Assembly (NCBI RefSeq): GCF_005405905.1 | Contig: NZ_BJHU01000030.1 | Span: forward strand, 274,057 to 338,056 | Direction of reading: 5' to 3' | Length of the DNA stretch: 64,000 bases | Source: Acidovorax sp. NB1 | GTDB taxonomy: Bacteria > Pseudomonadota > Gammaproteobacteria > Burkholderiales > Burkholderiaceae_C | Shown: positions 29,086 through 37,999 of the stretch, in pieces | Numbering within the stretch: position 1 is the first letter of the stretch | Layout of the letters: each line of letters opens with the position of its first letter | Program-made: the position numbers and the translations under genes | The notes under the pieces: model-generated | What the model saw: the letters and a program-made list of their open reading frames with translations, nothing else | Told to the model about the DNA's origin: nothing | The model's database searches: none

Positions 29086-29139
29086 TCGGCTGCCAACCAC
29101 CACAATCCAGAACCCCTTCTGTTCAACCCGCTCCACCGC

Positions 29140-30171
29140 ATGGACTCCGTCACCCAACTTGTCCTGGGCTCTGCTGTCAGCATCGCCACCCTGGGCCGCC
29201 GTACCGCCGTGTGGAAGGCCGCGCTCTGGGGCGGCATTGCCGGCACGCTGCCCGACCTGGACGCGCTCATCGACCATGGCGACGCCATTCTCAACATGGT
29301 GCTGCACCGCTCGGAAAGCCATGCCCTGCTGTACCTCACCTTGCTGTCCGCGCCGCTGGCCTGGCTGGTGTCGCGCCTGCACCGGGAGCCCAGCCTCTTC
29401 ACCCGCTGGTGGCTGGCGTTGTGGCTGGCGCTGGTCACCCACCCCTTGCTCGACTGGATGACGGTGTACGGTACACAGCTGCTGCTGCCCTTGACCAGCA
29501 CGCCCTATGCCGTGGGCAGCGTTTTCATCATCGACCCGCTGTACACCCTGCCGCTGCTATTGGGCGTGCTGCTGGCGCTGCTGATGCGCCACGGGCGCGG
29601 CATTGCCTGGGCGCGCATGGGGCTGGTGCTGAGCACGGCCTACCTGGGCTGGAGTGTGGCTGCACAGCAGATGGCTACCCAGCGCTTCATAGCGGCCGCC
29701 CCCGTGCCACAGCTGGCGCCTGGGCGGTTGCTTGTCACGCCCGCGCCCTTCAACACCCTGCTGTGGCGCGCCGTGGCAGTAACGCCTACGCACTACTACG
29801 AGGCCTACTACGGGCTGCTGGACGGAGACCGCCCCGTGCGCTGGACGGCCCATGAACGGGGCGCAGACCTGTATGAACGCTACCAGGGCAACGCCCTGGT
29901 GGACCGCATCGCACGGTTCAGCCACGGCTTCTTCAAGATGAGCGAGGCCGGGGGCGAAGTCTTCATCACCGACCTGCGCATGGGCAACGAGCCCACCTAC
30001 ACCTTTCACTTCAACCTGGGCACCCCTGCAGAGATGGCGGGCGGCCAGCGCCCCACCACCCAGCAGTGGCAACGGCCCGACCTGGCCGCCGCCCTGCCCT
30101 GGCTGTGGGCGCGCACGTGGGGGGCCGATGTGGTGCTGGCACCGCCGCAGGCAGCGCGCGGGCAGCCGTAG
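29140..30171 (+). CDS. Membrane-bound metal-dependent hydrolase, YbcI/DUF457 type
   Basis: A 343-residue protein with an N-terminal motif MDSVTQLVLGSAVSIATLG typical of YbcI-like proteins. Its metal-binding residues are AGTLPDLDALID (~33-44), HRSESHALLY (~55-64) and THPLLDWMTVYG (~97-108). Four or so membrane helices follow, from TRWWLALWLALV through PLYTLPLLLGVLLALLM. The C-terminal ~150 residues form a soluble domain (YYEAYYGLLDG, FSHGFFKMSE). The class is called hydrolase from its metal motif; the substrate, probably lipidic, is unknown. It starts 54 bp after the dioxygenase and may be co-transcribed. Confidence 0.85.
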   Translation: MDSVTQLVLGSAVSIATLGRRTAVWKAALWGGIAGTLPDLDALIDHGDAILNMVLHRSESHALLYLTLLSAPLAWLVSRLHREPSLFTRWWLALWLALVTHPLLDWMTVYGTQLLLPLTSTPYAVGSVFIIDPLYTLPLLLGVLLALLMRHGRGIAWARMGLVLSTAYLGWSVAAQQMATQRFIAAAPVPQLAPGRLLVTPAPFNTLLWRAVAVTPTHYYEAYYGLLDGDRPVRWTAHERGADLYERYQGNALVDRIARFSHGFFKMSEAGGEVFITDLRMGNEPTYTFHFNLGTPAEMAGGQRPTTQQWQRPDLAAALPWLWARTWGADVVLAPPQAARGQP

Positions 30172-30389
30172 GAGCCCGCGCACTCAAGCACAGGTGTACT
30201 GCCCAAAGCAGCGGCATCTGTGCCTTGTGAAGAGGCTGCCTGCAGCCTACGCTGGACCTCTTCGCTATCGCAAAACCACGCCATGCCCCACCACCGCACA
30301 GGCTTCCACAAGAATCGACCGCCCAATGCCGCCGAAGCAATGATCAGCGCCGTAGCGCCACAGCCCTGCCAAGGCAGTGGGGTGGCCGT

Positions 30390-31034
30390 ATGACACCCAC
30401 CACCCTGCTGGTGTTCTCGTTGGTGGCGCTGGTGGCCATTGCCACGCCGGGCCCTACGGTGCTGCTGGCGCTGGCCAATGGCGCGCGCTATGGCGTGCGC
30501 CGCGCCTTGCCGGGCATGCTCGGCGCGATGGTGTCCGACTTCGTGCTCGTGGGCGCCGTGGCGCTGGGGCTGGGCGCGTTGCTGGCCGCGTCGGAGTTCT
30601 GGTTCTTGGTGGTGAAGTGGCTGGGCGCTGCCTATCTGGCCTGGCTGGGGTGGCGGCTGCTGCGCTCCCAAGGCGGCCTGGACCTTGCATCCGCAGGGGA
30701 CTCCCCGGGCGCCGCAGGGGCGGTAGCCACGCCGGGCGGCATCTTCCTGCGCTCGTTTCTGGTGGCGGTCACCAATCCCAAGGGCTATCTTTTCTGCTCG
30801 GCGCTGTTGCCGCAGTTCATCAATGCCAACGCACCACAGTGGCCACAGTACGCGGCCATTGCGGTGGTGTTTGCCAGCCTCGACTGTGTGGTGATGCTGG
30901 CCTATGCGCTGATCGGAGCGCGTGCCATCCGGCTGCTGCAACGCCGTGCAGTGCGGTGGCTGGACCGCTGCTGCGGGGGCGCGTTGCTGGCACTGGCCGC
31001 CTCACTGGCGTTGTACCGCCGCAGTGTGGGCTGA
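30390..31034 (+). CDS. LysE/RhtB family amino-acid exporter
   Basis: A 214-residue inner-membrane exporter with about six hydrophobic segments. It shows the family's N-terminal signature ATPGPTVLLALANGARYG (~18-35), the loop after it (RRALPGMLGAM) and the mid motif FLRSFLVAVTNPKG (~120-134). Such proteins expel amino acids or homoserine-lactone-like compounds. The substrate cannot be assigned. The 218 bp upstream hold no gene and presumably the promoter. It converges on ompW 67 bp downstream. Confidence 0.9.
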   Translation: MTPTTLLVFSLVALVAIATPGPTVLLALANGARYGVRRALPGMLGAMVSDFVLVGAVALGLGALLAASEFWFLVVKWLGAAYLAWLGWRLLRSQGGLDLASAGDSPGAAGAVATPGGIFLRSFLVAVTNPKGYLFCSALLPQFINANAPQWPQYAAIAVVFASLDCVVMLAYALIGARAIRLLQRRAVRWLDRCCGGALLALAASLALYRRSVG

Positions 31035-31101
31035 CCAGCGCCGCCGCAAAGGCGCTTGCCGGGCGATGCCCGCCACCACCGGGGTGATGGCGAACGGCGC
31101 C

Positions 31102-31692
31102 TCAGAAGCGCCAACCCAGACCCACGCCCACCAGAACAGGGTCTACCTTGAAGGTGCCCAGCTTGGCACCACCCGCAGTCACATCGGTCTTGATGAAGAC
31201 CTTCTTCACGTCGAAGTTCAGGTACAGGTTCTTGGCCAGCGGGATGTCCACGCCCACTTGCAGCGCGGGGCCGAAGCTGTTGCGGTCGATGTCCACACCG
31301 GCGGGCAGGTTCACGCTGGAGAAGCGCGTGTAGTTGATGCCTGCGCCCACATAGGGCTTGAAGCCAGAGACATCAAAGTGGTACTGCGCCAGCAGTGTCG
31401 GAGGCAGGTGCTTGAGCGTGCCGATGGCTGCGCCACCCGCGCTGAGCGTGTGCTTTTGCGGCACCGTGAGGATCAGCTCTGCCGCGATGTTCTTGTTGAA
31501 GAAGTACGTGATATCGACTTCAGGAATCGCCTTGTTGTTGACCGTGAGGCCCAGGGGCGTGCTGTCCTTGTTGGCGCTGTCCAGGTGCACCGCACGTGCA
31601 CGGACCATCCAGGGGCCTTCAGCCTGTTGCGCCAGGGCAGCGCCAGAGGACAGGACACACAAGGCAGCTACAGCCAGCAGGTTCTTTTTCAT
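31102..31692 (-). CDS. ompW: OmpW family outer-membrane protein
   Basis: An eight-stranded beta-barrel of 196 residues with a cleaved signal peptide (MKKNLLAVAALCVLSSGAALA-Q). The mature protein has the OmpW features: GPWMVRARAVHLD at the start, the PEVDITYFFNKNIAAEL strand (~60-76), HLPPTLLAQYHF (~100), and PYVGAGINYTRF. It ends in an aromatic C-terminus GVGLGWRF, as required for outer-membrane insertion. OmpW channels small hydrophobic compounds. A sequence resembling an FNR/ANR site lies about 105 bp upstream, consistent with oxygen-linked control known for ompW in other bacteria. The in-frame Met 22 codons upstream is rejected because it would bury the signal peptide. Confidence 0.92.
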   Translation of the reverse strand: MKKNLLAVAALCVLSSGAALAQQAEGPWMVRARAVHLDSANKDSTPLGLTVNNKAIPEVDITYFFNKNIAAELILTVPQKHTLSAGGAAIGTLKHLPPTLLAQYHFDVSGFKPYVGAGINYTRFSSVNLPAGVDIDRNSFGPALQVGVDIPLAKNLYLNFDVKKVFIKTDVTAGGAKLGTFKVDPVLVGVGLGWRF

Positions 31693-31794
31693 GGTGATTT
31701 CGCATCGGTTGGACGGGGACGACCCCCGTGCATGTATTGAACCGCTGCACCTGCTCACCGGCCTTGCCCTAACTCAAGACCTCCGTACTAACCC

Positions 31795-31809
31795 TTAGAC
31801 CTACATCAA
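31795..31809 (-). promoter_or_regulatory. FNR/ANR-like site upstream of ompW
   Basis: Minus strand TTGATGTAGGTCTAA: a perfect TTGAT left half, and a right half differing from (A/G)TCAA by one inserted T. It sits about 105 bp before the ompW start, a distance compatible with activation. No clear -10 was located. Confidence 0.35.
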
Positions 31810-31822
31810 GGCATACCCATTT

Positions 31823-32809
31823 TCACGCTGTGGACTTGCCGCGCAGGCGCTGCACCAGCGTCACCCCGGCCAGCAACAGGCCACCGGCCACAATGCCCAC
31901 CACCGCGTTGAGCAGGTTCTCTGCCACCACCTTCCACACCGCACCTGCGGGCCATTGGCCTGCAGCAGCAGCGGCGGCCTCGACGGCATGGTGAAGTGCG
32001 GGCACGCCGTGCACCAGAATGCCGCCGCCCACCAGGAACATCGCCGCCGTGCCCGCCACAGACAGGCCCTTCATCAACCAGGGCGCTGCACGCAGGATGC
32101 CCCTGCCCACGGCGCGCGCAGCGCTGCTGGCCTTGTTGCTGAGCCACAGGCCCAGGTCATCCAGCTTGACGATGCCCGCTACCAGGCCATACACGCCGAT
32201 GGTCATGATCACCGCGATGCCCGACAGCACGGCCACCTGCTGCGCAAAGGGTGCAGCAGCCACGGTCCCGAGCGTGATGGCGATGATTTCGGCGGACAGG
32301 ATGAAGTCGGTGCGCACCGCACCTTTGATCTTGTCTTTTTCGAATGCCACCAGATCCACCGCCGGGTTGGCATTGGCCTTGGCATGGCTTTCGTGTTCGG
32401 CAGCGTCCTCATGCTCAGCATGCAGCAGCTTGTGGGCCACCTTTTCAAAGCCCTCAAAACACAAGAATGCCCCGCCAACCATGAGCAGCGGGGTCACGGC
32501 CCAGGGCGCAAATGCGCTGATGAGCAGCGCGGCAGGCACCAGGATGATCTTGTTGATCATCGAACCCTTGGCAACGGCCCACACCACCGGAATCTCGCGC
32601 TCGGCGCGCACCCCGGTCACCTGCTGGGCATTGAGCGCCAGATCATCCCCCAGCACCCCCGCCGTCTTTTGCGCAGCCACCTTGGTCATCACAGACACAT
32701 CGTCTGCCATGGCCACACTCTTCTTGGCCGCCACTTTGGTCATCACGGCCACGTCATCCAGAATGGTGGCGATATCGTCGAGCAGGGCAAGCAGGCTGCC
32801 AGAGGCCAT
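31823..32809 (-). CDS. DUF808 family membrane protein (YedI-like)
   Basis: A 328-residue inner-membrane protein. The N-terminus [20 protein letters not shown] and two repeats of [11 protein letters not shown] / [11 protein letters not shown] are typical of DUF808. Hydrophobic helices follow ([67 protein letters not shown] and two near the C-terminus). A cytoplasmic His/Glu-rich loop ([14 protein letters not shown]) lies near 140. Function is unknown. AAGGA precedes the ATG at 32809; the frame extends 18 codons further up, but without support. Confidence 0.85.
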   Translation of the reverse strand: MASGSLLALLDDIATILDDVAVMTKVAAKKSVAMADDVSVMTKVAAQKTAGVLGDDLALNAQQVTGVRAEREIPVVWAVAKGSMINKIILVPAALLISAFAPWAVTPLLMVGGAFLCFEGFEKVAHKLLHAEHEDAAEHESHAKANANPAVDLVAFEKDKIKGAVRTDFILSAEIIAITLGTVAAAPFAQQVAVLSGIAVIMTIGVYGLVAGIVKLDDLGLWLSNKASSAARAVGRGILRAAPWLMKGLSVAGTAAMFLVGGGILVHGVPALHHAVEAAAAAAGQWPAGAVWKVVAENLLNAVVGIVAGGLLLAGVTLVQRLRGKSTA

Positions 32810-32849
32810 GGGAGGTCCTTGGAATGGATGAAAAGCGCCGACTATAGCA

Positions 32850-32863
32850 ATGACCCACATCAA
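32850..32863 (-). promoter_or_regulatory. FNR/ANR-like site upstream of the DUF808 gene
   Basis: Minus strand TTGATGTGGGTCAT matches TTGAT-N4-(A/G)TCAA at 9 of 10 positions. It lies ~40-55 bp before the start codon. A possible -10 (TATAGT, 32841-32846) is so close that the bound protein would overlap the promoter, which suggests repression rather than activation. Confidence 0.4.
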
Positions 32864-32885
32864 TCCTGCGGATATCTACGCCCCA

Positions 32886-32910
32886 TGAAAAACGGGGCCG
32901 CAGCCCCGTT
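32886..32910 (-). terminator. purL terminator
   Basis: A perfect 8-bp stem AACGGGGC / GCCCCGTT with a 4-base loop, followed on the minus strand by a T-run (TTTTTC). It lies 36 bp after the purL stop codon. Confidence 0.8.
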
Positions 32911-32945
32911 CCCAGTCACGCTTTCTGCCTCAACGGCAGGCGGGG

Positions 32946-35900
32946 TCAGCCTACCCACTTGCGCGCATTGCGCCAGATGCGCATCCAGCCGCTGTACTCG
33001 GCCTTGTCCTCGCTGGTCCAGCTCGTCTGCACGTTGCGGAACACACGCTCGGGGTGCGGCATCATGGCTGTAAAGCGGCCGTCGGCCGTGGTCACGGCCG
33101 TGAGACCGCCCGCGCTGCCGTTGGGGTTGAACGGGTACTGCTCGGTAGCACGGCCGTGGTTGTCCACGTAGCGCATGACGGCGATGGCCTTGTCGGCGTT
33201 GCCCCGGTACTTGAAGTTGGCATAGCCCTCGCCGTGCGCCACCGCAATCGGCAGGCGGCTGCCCGCCATGCCTTGCAGGAACAGGCTAGGCGATTCGAGC
33301 ACCTCCACCAGCGACAGGCGGGCCTCGAAGCGCTCGCTCTGGTTGGTGGTGAAGCGCGGCCAGTCTTGCGCGCCGGGGATGATGTCGGCCAGCTCGGCAA
33401 ACATCTGGCAGCCGTTGCACACACCCAGGCCGAACGTATCCGTGCGGCCGAAGAAGCCCTGGAACTGTGCGGCCAGCACGGGGTTGAACGTGATGGAGCG
33501 CGCCCAGCCAATGCCCGCGCCCAGCGTGTCGCCATAGCTGAAGCCGCCGCAGGCGACCACGCCCTTGAAGTCTTCGAGCTTGACGCGGCCAGTCTGCAGG
33601 TCGGTCATGTGCACGTCGTAGGCCTCGAAGCCCGCCTCGGTGAAGGCGTAGGCCATTTCGATGTGCGAGTTCACGCCCTGCTCGCGCAGGATGGCGACCT
33701 TGGGTTTGGCGAGGTTCAGGTACGGCGCGGCCACGTTGTCGGCGGCATCGAAGGTGAGGTGCACATGCAAACCCGGGTCGGCGGGCTCGCCCGCTGCGGC
33801 GTGCTCGGCATCGGCATTGGCAGGGTTGTCGCGCTGCTGGCAGATCTTCCAGCTCACGGCGTCCCACACCTGGTGCAAATCGGCCAGCTTGGCGCTGAAC
33901 ACGGACTTGGCATCGCGCCAGACCTGCAGTTCGCCCTTGCCGGCGTCGATTTCTGACGATACGGGGCGCGTCTTGCCGACGAAGTGGCTGAACTTGGACA
34001 GGCCATGCTCACGCAGGGTCTGCATCACGTCATTGCGTTCGCTGGTCTTGACCTGCAGCAGCACCCCCAGTTCTTCATTGAACAGCGCCTTGAGCGTGAG
34101 TTCTTCGCGGCGCGCGCTCACCTGCTGTGCCCAGTTCTTGGCGTCGCCGGTTTCCATGCGGCTGTCGCTGATGCCGTCGCCTTCGGTGACCAGCAGGTCC
34201 ACGTTCAGCGCCACACCCACATGGCCCGCAAAGGCCATTTCGGCGGCTGCCGCCAACAGGCCGCCATCGCTGCGGTCGTGGTACGCGAGGATCTGGCCCT
34301 TGGCGCGCAGCGCGTTCACGGCGTTGACCAGGTTGACCAGGTCTTTGGGGTCGTCCACATCGGGCACCACGTCGCCGCTTTGGTCCAGCGTCTGGCCCAG
34401 GATGCTGCCGCCCATGCGGTTCTGGCCCTTGCCCAGGTCGATCAGCACCAGTGTGGTGTCGGCCTCGGTGGCGTCGAGCTGGGGGGTGAGCGTGCCACGC
34501 ACATCGGACAGCGAGGCGAAGGCGCTCACGATCAGGCTGACGGGCGAGGTGACCTTCTTCTTGTCCGAACCTTCGCTCCACTGCGTGCGCATGGACAGGC
34601 TGTCCTTGCCCACAGGGATGGAGACGCCCAGCGCGGGGCACAGCTCCATGCCCACGGCCTTCACGGTTTCGTACAGCGCGGCGTCTTCGCCGGGCTCGCC
34701 GCAGGCAGCCATCCAGTTGGCCGACAGCTTCACGCGCGGCAGCTCGATGGGCGCGGCCAGCAAGTTGGTGATGGCTTCGGCCACCGCCATGCGGCCCGAG
34801 GCGGGCGCGTTGATGGCGGCCAGCGGCGTGCGCTCGCCCATGCTCATCGCCTCACCCGCAAAGCCCTTGTAATCGGCCAGCGTCACGGCGCAATCGGCCA
34901 CGGGCACCTGCCAGGGGCCGACCATCTGGTCGCGGTGGCTGAGGCCGCCCACCGTGCGGTCGCCAATGGTGATGAGGAAGCGCTTGGACGCCACCGTGGG
35001 GTGGGCTAGCACGTCGATGACGGCCTTTTGCAACGGCACGCCGGTCAAGTCCATGGGCGCGAACTCGCGCGCCACAGTGGTCACGTCGCGGTGCATCTTG
35101 GGCGGCTTGCCCAGCAGCACGTTCATGGGCATGTCCACGGGCAGCTTCTGGTCGTCGGCCGTGGCGGCGGGGTCGTGCAGCACCAGTTGGCGCTCTTCGA
35201 TGGCGGTGCCGATCACGGCAAACGGGCAGCGCTCCCGCTCGCAGAAGGCTTTGAACTGTTCCAGCGATTCAGGAGCAATCGCCAGCACGTAGCGCTCTTG
35301 CGACTCGTTGCTCCAGATTTCCTTGGGCGCCATGCCGGATTCTTCGAGCTGTACGGCACGCAAATCGAAGCGCGCGCCCCGACCTGCATCGTTGGTCAGC
35401 TCAGGGAAGGCGTTCGACAAACCGCCCGCGCCCACGTCGTGGATGGCCAGGATGGGGTTGTTGCTGCCTTGCGCCCAGCAATGGTTGATGACCTCTTGCG
35501 CACGGCGTTCGATTTCGGGGTTGCCGCGCTGCACCGAGTCAAAGTCCAGCTCGGCCGCATTGGTGCCGGTGGCCATGGAGCTGGCGGCACTGCCGCCCAT
35601 GCCAATGCGCATGCCAGGGCCACCCAACTGGATGAGCAGCGAGCCAGCGGGGAATTCGATCTTCTTGGTCAGCTCGGCGTCGATCACGCCCACACCGCCC
35701 GCGATCATGATGGGCTTGTGGTAGCCGCGCTGCACGCCGCCAACTTCCTGCTCGTACTCGCGGAAGTAGCCGTTCAGGTTGGGGCGGCCGAATTCATTGT
35801 TGAACGCGGCGCCGCCCAGAGGGCCTTCGACCATGATCTGCAGCGGGCTGGCAATGTGCTCGGGCTTGCCCACGGCGCTGCCCCAGAGCTTGGACACGGT

Positions 35901-36941
35901 GAAACCCGTGAGGCCCGCCTTGGGCTTGGAGCCCCGGCCGGTGGCGCCTTCGTCGCGGATCTCGCCGCCCGCGCCGGTCGATGCGCCCGGGAAGGGCGAG
36001 ATGGCCGTGGGGTGATTGTGGGTTTCCACCTTCATCAGCACATGCTGGGTAACGCTACTCTTTTGATAGCTATTAGCGCTAGATGGTTGCGCGGTAGCGG
36101 CCATTTTTGCCACAAATCGCTCGACCTGATGGCCTTCCATGACCGAGGCGTTGTCCGAATACGCAATCACCGTGTGCTGGGGTGCCAGCTGGTGGGTGTT
36201 GCGGATCATGCCGAACAGGCTCTTGTCTTGCGCCACGCCGTCGATGGTGAACTGGGCGTTGAAGATCTTGTGGCGGCAGTGTTCACTGTTGGCCTGCGCA
36301 AACATCATCAGCTCCACGTCGGTGGGGTTGCGCTTCAGGCCATTGAAGGCGTTGACGAGATAGTCGATTTCATCATCGGCCAGTGCCAGACCAAAGCGGG
36401 TGTTGGCGGCCTCCAGCGCAGCGCGGCCACCGGCCAGCACATCCACATGCTCCATGGGGGCAGGCTGCAGTTCGGTGAACAGCGCGGCAGCGGCGCTGCG
36501 GTCGGCCACCACCGATTCGGTCATGCGGTCGTGCAGCAAGGCGGCGACTTGGCCCAGTTGCTCGGCGGTCAGCTCGGGCGTCTTGCCCAGCAGGCCCGAT
36601 TTCAGGCTGATGCGGTATTCGGTGATGCGCTCGACGCGGCGGATAGCGATGCCGCAGTTGCGCGCAATGTCGGTGGCCTTGGAGGCCCAGGGCGAGAGCG
36701 TGCCCAGGCGGGGCGTGACGATGAGGACGGCGCCGTCCTCGGGGCCTGCGTAAGGGTCGCCATAGGTCAGTAGCGCAGCCAGACGTTCTTGTTCAGCGGA
36801 CGTGGGGGCCGCATCGGTGGCGACCAGGTGCACGAAACGCGCTGCAATGCCACTGATCTTGGGGTGGATCGCCTCCAGGGCGGGTTGAAGTTGCTGGGCG
36901 CGGAAGGAGCTGAGGGCGTTGCCGCCCGCCAGCGTGGTCAT
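32946..36941 (-). CDS. purL: Phosphoribosylformylglycinamidine synthase (large single-chain PurL)
   Basis: Fourth step of purine synthesis, converting FGAR and glutamine to FGAM. It is a 1331-residue single-chain enzyme slightly longer than E. coli's ~1295. The synthase core has [20 protein letters not shown] (~305-324), [16 protein letters not shown] (~470) and [16 protein letters not shown]. The glutaminase domain at the C-terminus has Cys in GVCNGCQMF (~1170) and the His/Glu pair in HPERVFRN. Around residues 278-296, just before the KVETHNHP motif, an in-frame dispersed repeat encodes [14 protein letters not shown], likely a tolerated surface loop. The start at 36941 gives MTTLAGG. Confidence 0.95.
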   Translation of the reverse strand: MTTLAGGNALSSFRAQQLQPALEAIHPKISGIAARFVHLVATDAAPTSAEQERLAALLTYGDPYAGPEDGAVLIVTPRLGTLSPWASKATDIARNCGIAIRRVERITEYRISLKSGLLGKTPELTAEQLGQVAALLHDRMTESVVADRSAAAALFTELQPAPMEHVDVLAGGRAALEAANTRFGLALADDEIDYLVNAFNGLKRNPTDVELMMFAQANSEHCRHKIFNAQFTIDGVAQDKSLFGMIRNTHQLAPQHTVIAYSDNASVMEGHQVERFVAKMAATAQPSSANSYQKSSVTQHVLMKVETHNHPTAISPFPGASTGAGGEIRDEGATGRGSKPKAGLTGFTVSKLWGSAVGKPEHIASPLQIMVEGPLGGAAFNNEFGRPNLNGYFREYEQEVGGVQRGYHKPIMIAGGVGVIDAELTKKIEFPAGSLLIQLGGPGMRIGMGGSAASSMATGTNAAELDFDSVQRGNPEIERRAQEVINHCWAQGSNNPILAIHDVGAGGLSNAFPELTNDAGRGARFDLRAVQLEESGMAPKEIWSNESQERYVLAIAPESLEQFKAFCERERCPFAVIGTAIEERQLVLHDPAATADDQKLPVDMPMNVLLGKPPKMHRDVTTVAREFAPMDLTGVPLQKAVIDVLAHPTVASKRFLITIGDRTVGGLSHRDQMVGPWQVPVADCAVTLADYKGFAGEAMSMGERTPLAAINAPASGRMAVAEAITNLLAAPIELPRVKLSANWMAACGEPGEDAALYETVKAVGMELCPALGVSIPVGKDSLSMRTQWSEGSDKKKVTSPVSLIVSAFASLSDVRGTLTPQLDATEADTTLVLIDLGKGQNRMGGSILGQTLDQSGDVVPDVDDPKDLVNLVNAVNALRAKGQILAYHDRSDGGLLAAAAEMAFAGHVGVALNVDLLVTEGDGISDSRMETGDAKNWAQQVSARREELTLKALFNEELGVLLQVKTSERNDVMQTLREHGLSKFSHFVGKTRPVSSEIDAGKGELQVWRDAKSVFSAKLADLHQVWDAVSWKICQQRDNPANADAEHAAAGEPADPGLHVHLTFDAADNVAAPYLNLAKPKVAILREQGVNSHIEMAYAFTEAGFEAYDVHMTDLQTGRVKLEDFKGVVACGGFSYGDTLGAGIGWARSITFNPVLAAQFQGFFGRTDTFGLGVCNGCQMFAELADIIPGAQDWPRFTTNQSERFEARLSLVEVLESPSLFLQGMAGSRLPIAVAHGEGYANFKYRGNADKAIAVMRYVDNHGRATEQYPFNPNGSAGGLTAVTTADGRFTAMMPHPERVFRNVQTSWTSEDKAEYSGWMRIWRNARKWVG
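36054..36109. repeat. Dispersed repeat, copy D (in frame inside purL)
   Basis: In the gene's direction it reads AAAAATGGCCGCTACCGCGC, then CATCTAGCGCTAATAGCTAT and CAAAAG. It is a clean match to the consensus ends and adds about 18 codons without a stop or frameshift. The insertion lies in a linker just before the conserved nucleotide-binding motif. Confidence 0.82.
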
Positions 36942-37089
36942 GTGCAAGGTCACGGTAGCGGCCTGTTGGGGGGTGTCAGGGGTAGAGGGTGGCTCCGGGC
37001 GCCAGCGTGCAACCAGCACCGGAGCCTTCCATTTTACCGGGCATGGCCCGCCCGCTGCGCAGCCGGGGGGCCAATGGGATAATCGGGGG

Positions 37090-37905
37090 ATGAGCATCAC
37101 CATCAAAAGCGCCGAGGACATCGAGGGCATGCGTCTGGCCTGCCGCCTGGCCTCCGAAGTGCTGGACTACATCGCCCCCCACATCAAGCCCGGCATCACC
37201 ACCAAGGAAATCGACCGCCTGGGCGCCGAATGCATGGCCCAGCAGGGCACCATCTCGGCCACCGTGGGCTACCAGCCCCCCGGCTACCCGCCCTACCCGG
37301 CTTCGCTGTGCACCTCGGTCAACCATGTGGTGTGCCACGGCATCCCCAACGACAAGCCGCTCAAGAAGGGCGATATCGTCAACGTGGACGTGACCGTGAT
37401 CACCAAGGATGGCTGGTACGGCGACAACAGCCGCATGTACATGATCGGCGAGTGCTCGATTGCCGCCAAGCGGCTCACCGCCATCACGTTCGATGCGATG
37501 TGGCACGGCATCGTGCAGGTCAAGCCCGGCGCCCACCTGGGTGATATCGGCCACGCGATCCAGAAGTTCGCAGAAGCGCAGGGCTTCTCCATCGTGCGCG
37601 AGTTCTGCGGCCACGGCATCGGCAAGAAGTTCCACGAAGAACCCCAGGTGCTGCACTACGGCCGCCCCGGCACACTCGAAAAGCTGGAGCCCGGCATGGT
37701 CTTCACCATCGAGCCCATGATCAACGCGGGCCGCCGCGAGGTGAAGGAACACGGCAACGACGGCTGGACCATCGTGACCAAGGACCACAGCCTGTCGGCC
37801 CAGTGGGAGCACACGGTGCTGGTCACGGAGACGGGGTACGAGGTGATGACGCTGTCAGCGGGCTCGCCCCCGCTGCCACCCTTTGTGACAGCCACCAAGA
37901 CCTGA
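37090..37905 (+). CDS. map: Methionine aminopeptidase, type I
   Basis: Removes the initiator Met from nascent proteins after deformylation. The 271-residue cytosolic enzyme has all five metal ligands visible: Asp in [19 protein letters not shown] (two Asp, ~98-110), His in [15 protein letters not shown] (~175), Glu in [10 protein letters not shown] (~210) and Glu in [12 protein letters not shown] (~240). The substrate-binding His sits in [11 protein letters not shown] (~85). No extra zinc-finger domain is present. The start at 37090 follows GGGGGA. It lies divergently from purL (148 bp) and 94 bp ahead of glnD in the same direction. Confidence 0.97.
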   Translation: MSITIKSAEDIEGMRLACRLASEVLDYIAPHIKPGITTKEIDRLGAECMAQQGTISATVGYQPPGYPPYPASLCTSVNHVVCHGIPNDKPLKKGDIVNVDVTVITKDGWYGDNSRMYMIGECSIAAKRLTAITFDAMWHGIVQVKPGAHLGDIGHAIQKFAEAQGFSIVREFCGHGIGKKFHEEPQVLHYGRPGTLEKLEPGMVFTIEPMINAGRREVKEHGNDGWTIVTKDHSLSAQWEHTVLVTETGYEVMTLSAGSPPLPPFVTATKT

Positions 37906-37999
37906 GGCGACTGCGGGGCCACCCGCTCCCGCGCACCAGGCAGCCGCTTGCACAACTCTTGCATGGCTTTTTCATGGCCTCCCACGATACTTACCGACC

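Noticed and set aside
29665..29700. Another dispersed repeat copy in the DUF457-type gene
   Set aside because: GGCTACCCAGCGCTTCATAG resembles the element's left half, but the ends and spacing do not match and the coding sequence looks native.
36054..36109. Sequencing error or chimera in purL
   Set aside because: The inserted bases match an element found at seven other places with the frame kept, which is better explained by a true insertion.
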